Source of the DNA: Pseudomonas sp. BMS12
GTDB lineage: Bacteria; Pseudomonadota; Gammaproteobacteria; Pseudomonadales; Pseudomonadaceae
Direction of reading: 5' to 3'
NCBI RefSeq assembly: GCF_001592875.1
Contig: NZ_LSOF01000013.1
Coordinates: 18,798 to 82,797, forward strand
DNA length: 64,000 nt
In this document: positions 1 to 7,826 of the stretch, piece after piece
Numbering within the stretch: the first letter of the stretch is position 1
Layout: the number at the start of each line of letters is the position of its first letter
Notes under the pieces: generated by a model
Told to the model about the DNA's origin: nothing
Databases searched by the model: none
Seen by the model: only the letters and a program-made list of their open reading frames with translations
Position numbers and translations under genes: made by a program

Positions 1-481
<481 letters not shown>

Positions 482-516
482 GAACAACGGCCTCGCATGG
501 CGGGCGGAAACCGCGA

Positions 517-546
517 AGTATACGGCCGCGGGCTACCACGCGGCAA
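517..546 (-). promoter_or_regulatory. Candidate sigma-70 promoter of uvrA
   Basis: On the minus strand TATACT (522 to 517) fits a -10 hexamer and TTGCCG (546 to 541) a -35, separated by 18 bp, about 36 bp upstream of the uvrA GTG. Match by eye only. Confidence 0.4.
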
Positions 547-614
547 AGCGCCGCGCCTGTGATGGTGGTGCCGCTGCTGCTAGAATCGCCGGCTCATTTG
601 CACAGGGTTCTTCG

Positions 615-2003
615 ATGCACGATTTGCACAGCGAACGCATGAGCGCCCGCGAGACCCGCGCCGCCGGTGGCCTGGCGCTGGTCTTCGCCTTTCGCATGCT
701 CGGCATGTTCATGGTTCTGCCGGTGCTGGCCACCTATGGCATGGATCTGGACGGCGCCACGCCGGCGCTGATCGGCCTGGCCATTGGCGCCTACGGCCTG
801 ACCCAGGCGGTACTGCAGATTCCCTTCGGCATTCTCTCCGACCGTATCGGCCGCCTGCCGGTGATCTTCGCCGGGTTGCTGATCTTCGCCGCCGGCGCGG
901 CCCTGGCGGCCAACGCCGACACCATCTGGGGGGTGATCGCCGGGCGTGTGCTGCAGGGCGCCGGGGCCATCTCGGCGGCAGTGATGGCGCTGCTCTCGGA
1001 CCTGACCCGCGAGCAGCACCGGACCAAGGCTATGGCCATGATCGGCATGAGCATCGGCCTGTCGTTCGCCGTGGCCATGGTGATCGGCCCGCTGCTGACC
1101 CGCGCCTTCGGCCTGGCGGGGCTGTTCTGGGTCACCGCCGGCATGGCCCTGATCGGCATGCTGATCATTGCCCTGATCGTGCCGCGCGCCGCACAGACGC
1201 TGCAGCACCGTGAGTCCGGCGTGGCGCGCCAGGCGTTGCTGCCAACGCTGCGCAACCGCGAGTTGCTGCGTCTGAACCTGGGCATCGGTGTGCTGCATGC
1301 CATCCTCATGGCCAGTTTCGTGGTGCTGCCGCTGGCGCTGGTAGAGCAAGGCGGGCTGGCCAAGGAAGAGCACTGGTGGGTCTACCTCAGCGCGTTGCTG
1401 ATCGGTTTCTTCGGCATGGTGCCGTTCATCATCTACGCCGAGAAAAAGCGCCAGATGAAACGTGTGCTGTGCGGCGCGGTGCTGGTGCTGGTGCTCTGCG
1501 AGCTGTTCTTCTGGGGTTTCGGCCACGGGCTCAAGGCGCTGGTGCTGGGCTTCGTGCTGTTCTTCACCGCCTTCAACCTGCTGGAGGCCTCGCTGCCGTC
1601 GCTGGTCAGCAAGGTGGCCCCGGCCGGCGGCAAGGGCACGGCCATGGGCGTGTACTCCACCAGCCAGTTTCTCGGCGCCGCGCTGGGTGGCATTCTCGGT
1701 GGCTGGCTGTACCAGCATGGCGGCCTGGATATGGTTTTCGTCGGCTGTGCGGCGCTGGGGCTTTTCTGGCTCGCGGCAGCTGCTACCATGCGCGAGCCGC
1801 CTTATGTGACCAGTTTGCGCCGCCCGCTTGCCGAGACGGCGCTGGCGGACAGCGGACTGGTGGGCCGACTCCTCGCAGTACCCGGCGTCAGCGATGCCGT
1901 GGTGGTGGCCGAGGAGGCCGCGTTGTACATCAAAGTGGATACCCAACAACTGGACCGCGTGTTGCTCGAGCAGGTGCTCGAAGAGGCCGCGGAGACGCAT
2001 TGA
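615..2003 (+). CDS. YajR-like MFS transporter with C-terminal ferredoxin-like domain
   Basis: Inner-membrane major facilitator transporter of 462 residues; substrate unknown. Twelve hydrophobic segments span roughly residues 18-390, with the MFS motif A (G-I-L-S-D-R-I-G-R) at about 72-80 in the loop after TM2. The last ~68 residues (395-462) are soluble and contain a stretch like [13 protein letters not shown]. That resembles the ferredoxin-like YAM domain of E. coli YajR, an HMA-like fold without a CxxC metal site. The start at 615 follows TAGAAT (581-586), a possible -10, and avoids a long upstream extension that would overlap uvrA. It is followed 15 bp later by ssb. Family assignment is firm, the YajR link is likely, and function is inferred only as drug/proton antiport. 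Confidence 0.88.
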   Translation: MHDLHSERMSARETRAAGGLALVFAFRMLGMFMVLPVLATYGMDLDGATPALIGLAIGAYGLTQAVLQIPFGILSDRIGRLPVIFAGLLIFAAGAALAANADTIWGVIAGRVLQGAGAISAAVMALLSDLTREQHRTKAMAMIGMSIGLSFAVAMVIGPLLTRAFGLAGLFWVTAGMALIGMLIIALIVPRAAQTLQHRESGVARQALLPTLRNRELLRLNLGIGVLHAILMASFVVLPLALVEQGGLAKEEHWWVYLSALLIGFFGMVPFIIYAEKKRQMKRVLCGAVLVLVLCELFFWGFGHGLKALVLGFVLFFTAFNLLEASLPSLVSKVAPAGGKGTAMGVYSTSQFLGAALGGILGGWLYQHGGLDMVFVGCAALGLFWLAAAATMREPPYVTSLRRPLAETALADSGLVGRLLAVPGVSDAVVVAEEAALYIKVDTQQLDRVLLEQVLEEAAETH

Positions 2004-2018
2004 GCTTAGGAGAACGAA

Positions 2019-2516
2019 ATGGCCCGTGGGGTTAACAAAGTCATTCTGATCGGCAACGTCGGCGGCGACCCGGAAACCCGCTACCTGCCCAACGGCAACG
2101 CGGTGACCAACATCACCCTGGCCACCACCGACAGCTGGAAGGACAAACAGACCGGCCAGCAGCAGGAGCGCACCGAATGGCATCGCGTGGTGTTCTTCGG
2201 CAAGCTCGCCGAGATCGCCGGTGAATACCTGCGCAAGGGTGGCCAGTGCTACGTCGAAGGTCGTCTGCAGACCCGCGAGTGGGAGAAGGATGGCGTCAAG
2301 CGCTACACCACCGAGATCGTGGTCGACATGAACGGCACCCTGCAGCTGCTCGGCGGCCGTGGTAACAGCAATAGCGAAGGTGGCGAGTACGCCCCGCGCC
2401 AGCAGCAGTCGCGCCCGGCACCGCAGCAGTCCGCGCCGCAGCGCCCGGCGCCGCAACCGGCGGCCCAGCAGCCGGCCCCGGACTACGACAGCTTCGACGA
2501 CGATATCCCGTTCTAA
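2019..2516 (+). CDS. ssb: Single-stranded DNA-binding protein
   Basis: Coats ssDNA in replication, recombination and repair. The 165-residue protein has the N-terminal OB fold (about 1-105, opening with the [16 protein letters not shown] signature), a Q/P-rich disordered linker (about 120-150), and the acidic tip D-D-D-I-P-F that recruits repair and replication partners. A good Shine-Dalgarno (TTAGGAG, 2006-2012) precedes the ATG. It lies 15 bp behind the MFS gene and is probably co-transcribed with it. A strong terminator follows. Confidence 0.98.
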   Translation: MARGVNKVILIGNVGGDPETRYLPNGNAVTNITLATTDSWKDKQTGQQQERTEWHRVVFFGKLAEIAGEYLRKGGQCYVEGRLQTREWEKDGVKRYTTEIVVDMNGTLQLLGGRGNSNSEGGEYAPRQQQSRPAPQQSAPQRPAPQPAAQQPAPDYDSFDDDIPF

Positions 2517-2535
2517 GTCGGAACCGTCGGTACAC

Positions 2536-2563
2536 AGAGCCCGCCTTTTGGCGGGCTCTTGCG
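2536..2563 (+). terminator. Rho-independent terminator after ssb
   Basis: Perfect 10-bp GC-rich stem AGAGCCCGCC / GGCGGGCTCT with a TTTT loop (2536-2559) starting 20 bp after the ssb stop, followed by a modest T-containing tail. Confidence 0.85.
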
Positions 2564-2723
2564 TTTGTGCGGGACGGAATTATCCCCATTGGCGTCCGGC
2601 GTCGAGCGCTGCGTCATGCAAATTGCACGCTGGTTGCGGCCAGTCGTGCATTCTGCATGGGGCGGTAGGCCGGTTGGTCTGGCTATGTGCCTGACCCGTA
2701 TGGCGTTTTTCGTACCGACGGAT

Positions 2724-2739
2724 TGGCACAGGCACTGCA
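2724..2739 (+). promoter_or_regulatory. Candidate sigma-54 (-24/-12) promoter
   Basis: TGGCAC-AGGCA-CTGCA matches the RpoN consensus TGGCAC-N5-TTGCA at all but one conserved base. The invariant GG (2725-2726) and GC (2737-2738) are exactly 10 bases apart. Predicted start of transcription is near 2750, 30 bp before the DUF3509 ATG at 2780. Confidence 0.5.
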
Positions 2740-2779
2740 ACGACACAGGCTCCGACATTTATCGAGAGCGAACCGAGCC

Positions 2780-3127
2780 ATGCACGCTGCCATCAAGGCG
2801 TTCTTCGACGCGTTTCCCGCGCACGACATTTCCATCACGCCGCGCCCAGACGGCACCCTGCTGCTGACCCTGCGCAGGCGCGGTGAGGTGCCGCTGAGCA
2901 AGGCCATCGACAGCGTCATGCTGCTCAGTCAGGCGAGCGTGCAGGAGCTGATCCTCGATGTGTCGTTGAGCCTCAAGCGGGCCAACGGCCAGGCACTGAT
3001 GGCGGATGGGCGCGCGCAGTGGCGGCGCGATCTGCCGACGTTCTCCGGCGAACCGATTCATGTCACCGCCGCGCACCGGCTGGTGTACCGGCGCAAGCCG
3101 GCGCCGGCGCGCTCCCGCTCGCTCTAG
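2780..3127 (+). CDS. DUF3509 family protein
   Basis: Small protein of 115 residues resembling the Pseudomonas-restricted DUF3509 family: a short N-terminal helix, then I-T-P-R-P-D-G-T-L-L-L-T-L, then a conserved central region. Function is unknown. I place the start at ATG 2780, because the longer reading frame from 2687 would run through the sigma-54-like promoter. The C-terminal tail is basic (R-K-P-A-P-A-R-S-R-S-L). It stands alone, convergent with the hydrolase gene at 3195. The family assignment is from memory of family members and moderately sure. Confidence 0.7.
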   Translation: MHAAIKAFFDAFPAHDISITPRPDGTLLLTLRRRGEVPLSKAIDSVMLLSQASVQELILDVSLSLKRANGQALMADGRAQWRRDLPTFSGEPIHVTAAHRLVYRRKPAPARSRSL

Positions 3128-3194
3128 TGCCGGTCGCTGCCTTGGCCTGAGCGATTGGGCAGAACATTCAGGGCTGGGTTTCGGATGGCTACCC

Positions 3195-4160
3195 TTACGC
3201 CGACACTTCCTGCAGGCGTGTCTGCGGCAGCGGCTGGCGTTGCCAGCGTTCCTTGGCGAACGCGGCCATGTCGCGCAGGCTGCGACCGGCTTCGGGCAGC
3301 AGCGGATAGAAGGTCGGCCAGACATGTGCCTGGCCGCGCCAGATATCCAGGCGCACCGCGGCGCCGGCCTGGTCGAGGCGCTCGGCCAGACGCAGCGAGT
3401 CGTCGCGCAACACCTCGTTGTCGCTGACCTGGATATGCACGGGCGGAAAACCGGTGAAGTCGCCATACAGTGGCGAGGCCAGCGGCGAGGCGCCGTCCTG
3501 CCCGGCCAGGTACGCGGCGGCGGCGCGGCGGATGCTGTTGCCGTCGAACATCGCGCAGCTGGCTGCGTTGCTGTCCAGCGAGGCGCCGCTGGCGAGCAGG
3601 TCGGCATAGGGCGAGAGCAGGGTGGCGCCGCTGGGTAAAGGCAGGCCGGCACTCTTGAGGGCGTGCAGCAGTGCCAGGGCCAGGCCTCCGCCGGCGGAGT
3701 CGCCGGCCAGCACTATGCCTTGGGCCGGGTAGGTTTGCAGCAGCCAGGTGTAGGCGGCCACGGCGTCTTCCAGCGCTGCCGGGAAGGGCGCCTCCGGGGC
3801 CAGTCGATAGTCCAGGGAGAACAGCGCGCTGCCGCTCAGTTGCGCCAGGTGGGTGGTGATGGCGCGGTAGGTGCGCGGCGAGCCGAACAGGTAACCGCCA
3901 CCGTGCAGATAGAGCAGGCACTGGCCGGGCGCGGCGGTAGCCGGCAGATGCCATTCGCCCTGGGGCTGGCCTTCCGTGGTCTGGCGAATATCCACGCCCG
4001 GGCAGGTCTTGCGTGCGGCACTGTTGCGTTCCAGCCAGGCGCGAAAGCGCACGGGGTCGAAGGTTTCGCTGGTCAGCTTGGGTTTCAGGCGCCAGCGCAG
4101 CACGACGCCAAGCAGGCGCGAGCGTAGCGAACGGGAGTGGATCAGGCGTTGCTCGATCAT
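3195..4160 (-). CDS. Alpha/beta hydrolase, hormone-sensitive-lipase (family IV) type
   Basis: Predicted cytoplasmic carboxylesterase/lipase of 321 residues. It carries the family IV oxyanion-hole motif H-G-G-G (86-89) and the nucleophile elbow G-D-S-A-G (153-157, Ser155). A likely catalytic Asp247 lies in S-D-N-E-V-L-R-D-D and a His279 near A-H-V-W completes the triad. The substrate is unknown; the family cleaves short- to medium-chain esters. Its start overlaps the stop of the upstream SDR gene by 4 bases, so the two are translationally coupled. An SDR plus HSL esterase pair is common in small operons for oxidising and cleaving hydrophobic esters or ketones, but no monooxygenase lies beside it here. 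Confidence 0.9.
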   Translation of the reverse strand: MIEQRLIHSRSLRSRLLGVVLRWRLKPKLTSETFDPVRFRAWLERNSAARKTCPGVDIRQTTEGQPQGEWHLPATAAPGQCLLYLHGGGYLFGSPRTYRAITTHLAQLSGSALFSLDYRLAPEAPFPAALEDAVAAYTWLLQTYPAQGIVLAGDSAGGGLALALLHALKSAGLPLPSGATLLSPYADLLASGASLDSNAASCAMFDGNSIRRAAAAYLAGQDGASPLASPLYGDFTGFPPVHIQVSDNEVLRDDSLRLAERLDQAGAAVRLDIWRGQAHVWPTFYPLLPEAGRSLRDMAAFAKERWQRQPLPQTRLQEVSA

Positions 4161-4987
4161 GGGTTCGCGCTCTTGTTGCGCCCCGAGGCTCTGCCCAGCA
4201 GGCGGTGGATCAGCCCGGTGTGGGCACAGGGCAGCAGGCGTTGCAGCAGGTCGACGAACTTGGCGTCGCGGCCTACCAGAATGCGTTCGCGGCGCAGCCG
4301 AATACCTTCGATGATGATGCGTGCGGCTTCATCGGCAGGCAGCTTGAGGGTGTTCTTCTCCAGGCGGCTGATCAGCGCCTCCTGGTCATCGACAGCCTGG
4401 TCGAAGCTGGCGCTGCGGGCGATGCGGGTGCGGACACCGCCCGGGTGCACGCAGGCGACATGCACGCCGTCGGCCTTGAGCTCCTGGCGCAGTGCCTCGC
4501 TGAAGCCGCGCACGGCGAACTTGCTGGCACAGTAGTGGGCCTGGCCGGCGACGCCGATCAGGCCGAACAGGCTGGAGAGATTCACCAGGCTGCCGCGGCT
4601 GGCGCGCAGGGCCGGGAGAAAGGCCCGGCTGCCATGCACCACGCCCCAGAAGTTGACGTCGAGCACCTTGCGGAAGGCTTCCGCTGAGGTCGAGGCGAAG
4701 TCACCGAAGCGGGTGATGCCGGCATTGTTGATCAGCACGTCGACCGTGCCGAAGCTGGCCGTTACCTGCGTGGCGAAATCCCGCACCTGCGCTTCGTCAC
4801 TGACATCCAGCGCCTGCCCCAGCAAGGGGCCGGCGCCGATCAGGCGGGCCTGGATCAGGGTTTCGTCGAGGCTTTGCGGGTCGAGATCGGCCAGGGCCAG
4901 GGCGTTGCCGCGTGCCGCCAGTTGTAGGGCCAGCTCGCGACCGATACCACTGCCGGCACCGGTGATCACCACATTCTTGCTGCGCAT
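4157..4987 (-). CDS. Short-chain dehydrogenase/reductase
   Basis: NAD(P)-dependent classical SDR of 276 residues. It shows the cofactor motif T-G-A-G-S-G-I-G (9-16), N-N-A-G near 87-90, the active-site Ser around 138-139, and Y-x-x-x-K as Tyr152/Lys156. An acidic D at the end of beta-2 (L-A-D-L-D, 32-36) suggests NAD rather than NADP. The C-terminal extension after about residue 190 is longer than in minimal SDRs and helical. It is the first gene of a two-gene operon with the HSL esterase (4-bp overlap). The substrate cannot be told from sequence. Confidence 0.92.
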   Translation of the reverse strand: MRSKNVVITGAGSGIGRELALQLAARGNALALADLDPQSLDETLIQARLIGAGPLLGQALDVSDEAQVRDFATQVTASFGTVDVLINNAGITRFGDFASTSAEAFRKVLDVNFWGVVHGSRAFLPALRASRGSLVNLSSLFGLIGVAGQAHYCASKFAVRGFSEALRQELKADGVHVACVHPGGVRTRIARSASFDQAVDDQEALISRLEKNTLKLPADEAARIIIEGIRLRRERILVGRDAKFVDLLQRLLPCAHTGLIHRLLGRASGRNKSANP

Positions 4988-5229
4988 GTCCGCTCAACCC
5001 CTATGCGTGGTTATGGCGAGATTTCATTGTTCGAGTGAGCCGCAATATTTCGAATGAGCCGAGCCCCGTCAATCACGCCCGGCCGATTGCCGTGTCGTGA
5101 ATGGCGCATGACAGTCTGACTGATGATGCAGTGCAGGCGTTGCGCTCGAATGCGCGGCGAGTTCTTCGGCCACCGCCTGCGTGCTCGGACCTGTGTCGAT
5201 GACACCGGCGGGAGAAAGAGATGCAGCCA

Positions 5230-5255
5230 GGCGGCGCACCGAGCAGTGCGCCGCC
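5230..5255 (-). terminator. Hairpin downstream of the HlyD-family gene
   Basis: Perfect 10-bp stem (GGCGGCGCAC / GTGCGCCGCC, loop 5240-5245) beginning 9 bp after the minus-strand stop at 5264. There is no clear U-tract, so it is a probable but not classical terminator. The rest of 4988-5229 shows no gene. Confidence 0.5.
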
Positions 5256-5263
5256 GCTTGGCC

Positions 5264-6223
5264 TTAGTGGAACGGAAAGAAGTAGTTCATCCAGGAGGCC
5301 ATGCGCAGAAGGATCTTGCGCATGATGGCGACGTGGTGGAAGTGCTTGGTGTAGATGGCGGATTGGGCATAGGCGCCGCCGGGAAGCTGCTCGCGATAGG
5401 CGTCGAAGTCCGGGTCGGTGATGTCCAGCACCACTGGCACGCGCCCGGCCGGTGGCGAGCCGGTGAAGCTGACCAGGTTGCCATTCGGTTGCAGCTCACC
5501 TTCGCCGATCACCGGCAATACCTGGCGCACCTTGGCCGCGAATACCTGCCCGGGCAGGCTGTCGAAGGCGACTTCGGCCTCTTCGCCGACCAGCAGGCGC
5601 AACTGACTGTTCTGGCGCATCCAGGCGACGATGAAATAGTTTTCCTGCGGTACGAAGACCATGGCCGGCCGCAGTGGCAACTTCACCGCACGCACACCGG
5701 GGCGCAGGAACACCTGGATCACCATGCCGTCCGAGGGGGCCTTGACCACGGTACTGTCCAGGTCGAACTGGGCGATGTTCAGTTGTGCCTGCAGATCGTC
5801 GACGCGGGCGTTGGCCTGGTCGAGATCGCGACGGTTGCCCAGGTTACGCTGGGCCAGGGTGGCGGCCCTGTACTGGTCGGCCTTGGCCGAGATCAGTTGG
5901 GCCTTGATCGATTTGACCTTGTTTTCGAAGGGGGTCGGGTCGATGCGGAACAGCACCTCGCCCTGTTTGACCTGCTGATTGGCCCGAATCGGCACCTCGA
6001 TCACCTGGCCGCTGACCGAGGGCACGATCGGCGTGGTGATGAAGTAGCTGCGGGTCACCTCCGAGTAGGGGTGGTTGTAGTTCATCAGGAACACGAGCGT
6101 GCCGACCAGCACCACGCCACCCAGTGCAGCCGTGGGCACCGACCATTTGTTCAGCGGAATCTTGAAGACCTTGAATACGACTACACAGACGGCGGCGTAG
6201 GTCAGAAGCAGCAAGAGATCCAT
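5264..6223 (-). CDS. HlyD-family membrane fusion protein (YiaV/EmrA-like)
   Basis: Periplasmic adaptor of 319 residues with one N-terminal membrane anchor (about 3-50, two hydrophobic stretches). It has the biotinyl-lipoyl-like half-motifs (G-Q-V-I-E-V-P-I-R-A-N-Q-x-V-K-x-G and S-D-G-M-V) flanking a short alpha-hairpin, and a beta-barrel domain. This matches the YiaV/YibH/AaeA subgroup. A DUF3302 gene lies 1 bp upstream, the same pairing as yiaW-yiaV in E. coli. No cognate inner-membrane pump or TolC-like gene is adjacent, so the transported substrate is unknown. The start follows directly from the frame and the DUF3302 stop. Confidence 0.88.
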   Translation of the reverse strand: MDLLLLLTYAAVCVVVFKVFKIPLNKWSVPTAALGGVVLVGTLVFLMNYNHPYSEVTRSYFITTPIVPSVSGQVIEVPIRANQQVKQGEVLFRIDPTPFENKVKSIKAQLISAKADQYRAATLAQRNLGNRRDLDQANARVDDLQAQLNIAQFDLDSTVVKAPSDGMVIQVFLRPGVRAVKLPLRPAMVFVPQENYFIVAWMRQNSQLRLLVGEEAEVAFDSLPGQVFAAKVRQVLPVIGEGELQPNGNLVSFTGSPPAGRVPVVLDITDPDFDAYREQLPGGAYAQSAIYTKHFHHVAIMRKILLRMASWMNYFFPFH

Positions 6224-6224
6224 A

Positions 6225-6611
6225 TCAGTGCTCCTGTTTCGAGTCGGTCGGAGTTGGCAGTTCGGGCGGCGGCGCCGATACGGCCTCTGGCGTGCGGCTG
6301 GCGTGCAGGGCCGCTTTCAGTTCGGCGACTTCACGCTCCAGGGCCGCGAGACGGCCTTCGTCCAGTTCGGCCTTGTGGGCGCCGAAGCCCCAACCACGAT
6401 CCTCGCGATACAGGGTTGCCCAGATCCACAGGAAGGGCCACAGCACGTGCAGGGTAAACAGGCTGATCCAGCCCGCCACATGAATGGCGTCCTGTTGCGG
6501 ATGGTTACGGTGCTTGGCGATTTCATAGGGAATGTCATGAATCGCGATGATGCCGTAGAACAGCACCAGTGCCACGATGACCAGAATGGCCAGGGCGACG
6601 TAGTCGAGCAT
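6225..6611 (-). CDS. DUF3302 family membrane protein (YiaW-like)
   Basis: Inner-membrane protein of 128 residues with two predicted transmembrane helices (about 3-24 and 47-68), the I-H-D-I-P-Y-E-I-A-K-x-R-N-H-P-Q region between them, and a C-terminal cytoplasmic coiled-coil-like helix rich in E/A/L (about 83-105). This is the DUF3302/YiaW family, a small partner of YiaV-type HlyD proteins; its role is unknown but it may stabilise the adaptor. It is the first gene of the two-gene operon. Confidence 0.85.
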   Translation of the reverse strand: MLDYVALAILVIVALVLFYGIIAIHDIPYEIAKHRNHPQQDAIHVAGWISLFTLHVLWPFLWIWATLYREDRGWGFGAHKAELDEGRLAALEREVAELKAALHASRTPEAVSAPPPELPTPTDSKQEH

Positions 6612-6804
6612 GTAACCTCCGCATCCGTTGCTTGTCGATGTCGCAGCTAAGACTAGCAGCGCGCGGTTGGCCTGCGTACGAAAAGCCTGGGCCAGGGCGC
6701 TGCGGCAGGCGGGGCCACGAACGGTCGTCTGCCAGGCGCAGACCGGCCAGGTGTTGTAAGGTCGGAGGCGCTAACCGTTCATGGATCACGCGAAAGGAAT
6801 CACT

Positions 6805-7284
6805 ATGCGCTCGTACGGTTTCATGTCTTTGCTACTGCTCTTTCTGGCGCCGCTGCAGGCTGCCGAACGCGACCCGAACGAGGTTGTCAGTGCCGCCCGC
6901 CAGGACCCGGCGGTATCGGCGGCAGTCGACCAGGCCCAGGCCGGCCTGGCCGGCTTCCTCGAACTGGCCGCCGCGCCACCTGCCGGAACCAGCGGTTTCA
7001 AGGTTCAGGTCATGGTGATCGATGACCAGGGCATCGAGACCTTCTGGGTGACGCCTTTCCATACGCTCGGGGATGGCTTCGTGGGCGTGGTGGCCAACGA
7101 GCCGCGCATCGTCAGGAGCGTGGTCTGGGGCCAGCAACTGCGCTTCACGCGTGAGCAGATCACCGACTGGGGGTATCTGCGCAACGGACGCCAGGTCGGC
7201 AACTTCACCATCTGCGCCCTGTTCAAGAACATGCCCGCCGAGCAGGTGGAGTTCTACCGCACCCAGCACGGCTTCGACTGCTGA
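6805..7284 (+). CDS. Exported DUF2314 (YegJ-like) protein
   Basis: 159-residue protein with a Sec signal peptide (hydrophobic residues about 5-17, cleavage near A-A-E). The mature part contains a DUF2314 domain, recognisable by V-Q-V-M-V-I-D-D-Q-G-I-E-T-F-W-V-T and the later W-x-Y-L-R-N-G-R-Q-V-G-N-F-T segment. Function is unknown; the family occurs in the periplasm and in phage-related or immunity settings. I chose ATG 6805 over 6781 because GAAAGGAA (6790-6797) sits at correct spacing before it and because it puts the signal peptide at the N-terminus. Confidence 0.78.
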   Translation: MRSYGFMSLLLLFLAPLQAAERDPNEVVSAARQDPAVSAAVDQAQAGLAGFLELAAAPPAGTSGFKVQVMVIDDQGIETFWVTPFHTLGDGFVGVVANEPRIVRSVVWGQQLRFTREQITDWGYLRNGRQVGNFTICALFKNMPAEQVEFYRTQHGFDC

Positions 7285-7400
7285 GACGGGGCGGACGTGA
7301 GCGTGCGTGCCTGCGCCGGCCCGCAGTGGCAAGCGAGGGTGCGACGCCCTGTCAGCTGCGCGCGCCATGAGCTCTGGCTAGACTGCGCGGCAACCGAAGG

Positions 7401-7766
7401 ATGCCCGCCCTGAACCCACTCAGCCGTAACTTCCGCGATTGGCTCTACGCCTTTGCCCTGGTGGGCATGCTCCTGCGCGTGAGCATGCCGCTGTGGGCGC
7501 TGCCGCAGATGGGCGAGGGCGGCTTCATGCTCATGTGTGGCTCGCAGGGCGTGCAGTGGCAGCTCGGCGAGGATGGTCAGGTTGCCTCGCAGCAACTGCC
7601 CTGCGCCCAGTGCGGCGCCCATGTGGCCAGCCTGCAGAGCTTTCCCTTCACCCCGCCCGCCCCGCCGGTGGCACCGTCGCAGCGGCCGCGTTTCGCCGAA
7701 GTACTCAGTCTTCACCCACCGTTCCTGGTCGCGCCGCCTGGCAGGGCGCCTCCGCAGCTTTCCTGA
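7401..7766 (+). CDS. DUF2946 family protein, partner of the copper receptor
   Basis: 121-residue protein with one N-terminal hydrophobic segment (about 14-32), a cysteine near residue 47 and a C-A-Q-C pair (about 68-71), followed by a proline-rich tail. DUF2946 genes regularly sit just upstream of copper TonB receptors, as here (60 bp before oprC). The cysteines suggest a metal-handling role in the periplasm or membrane; that is inference. The GAAGG just before the ATG is closer than ideal for a ribosome site. Confidence 0.72.
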   Translation: MPALNPLSRNFRDWLYAFALVGMLLRVSMPLWALPQMGEGGFMLMCGSQGVQWQLGEDGQVASQQLPCAQCGAHVASLQSFPFTPPAPPVAPSQRPRFAEVLSLHPPFLVAPPGRAPPQLS

Positions 7767-7826
7767 ATCCGCATCACTCGCCCTCTGCGCGAGGGCATAG
7801 CGCTGTCTCATATTTCAGGAAACATC

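Noticed and set aside
482..614. Possible LexA operator between uvrA and the MFS gene
   Set aside because: No CTG-N10-CAG palindrome of acceptable quality is present, so I do not claim SOS control.
594..2456. Long minus-strand open frame opposite the MFS transporter and ssb genes
   Set aside because: It is a GC-rich shadow frame; composition is His/Gln/Ala-rich with no family match, and both plus-strand genes are well supported.
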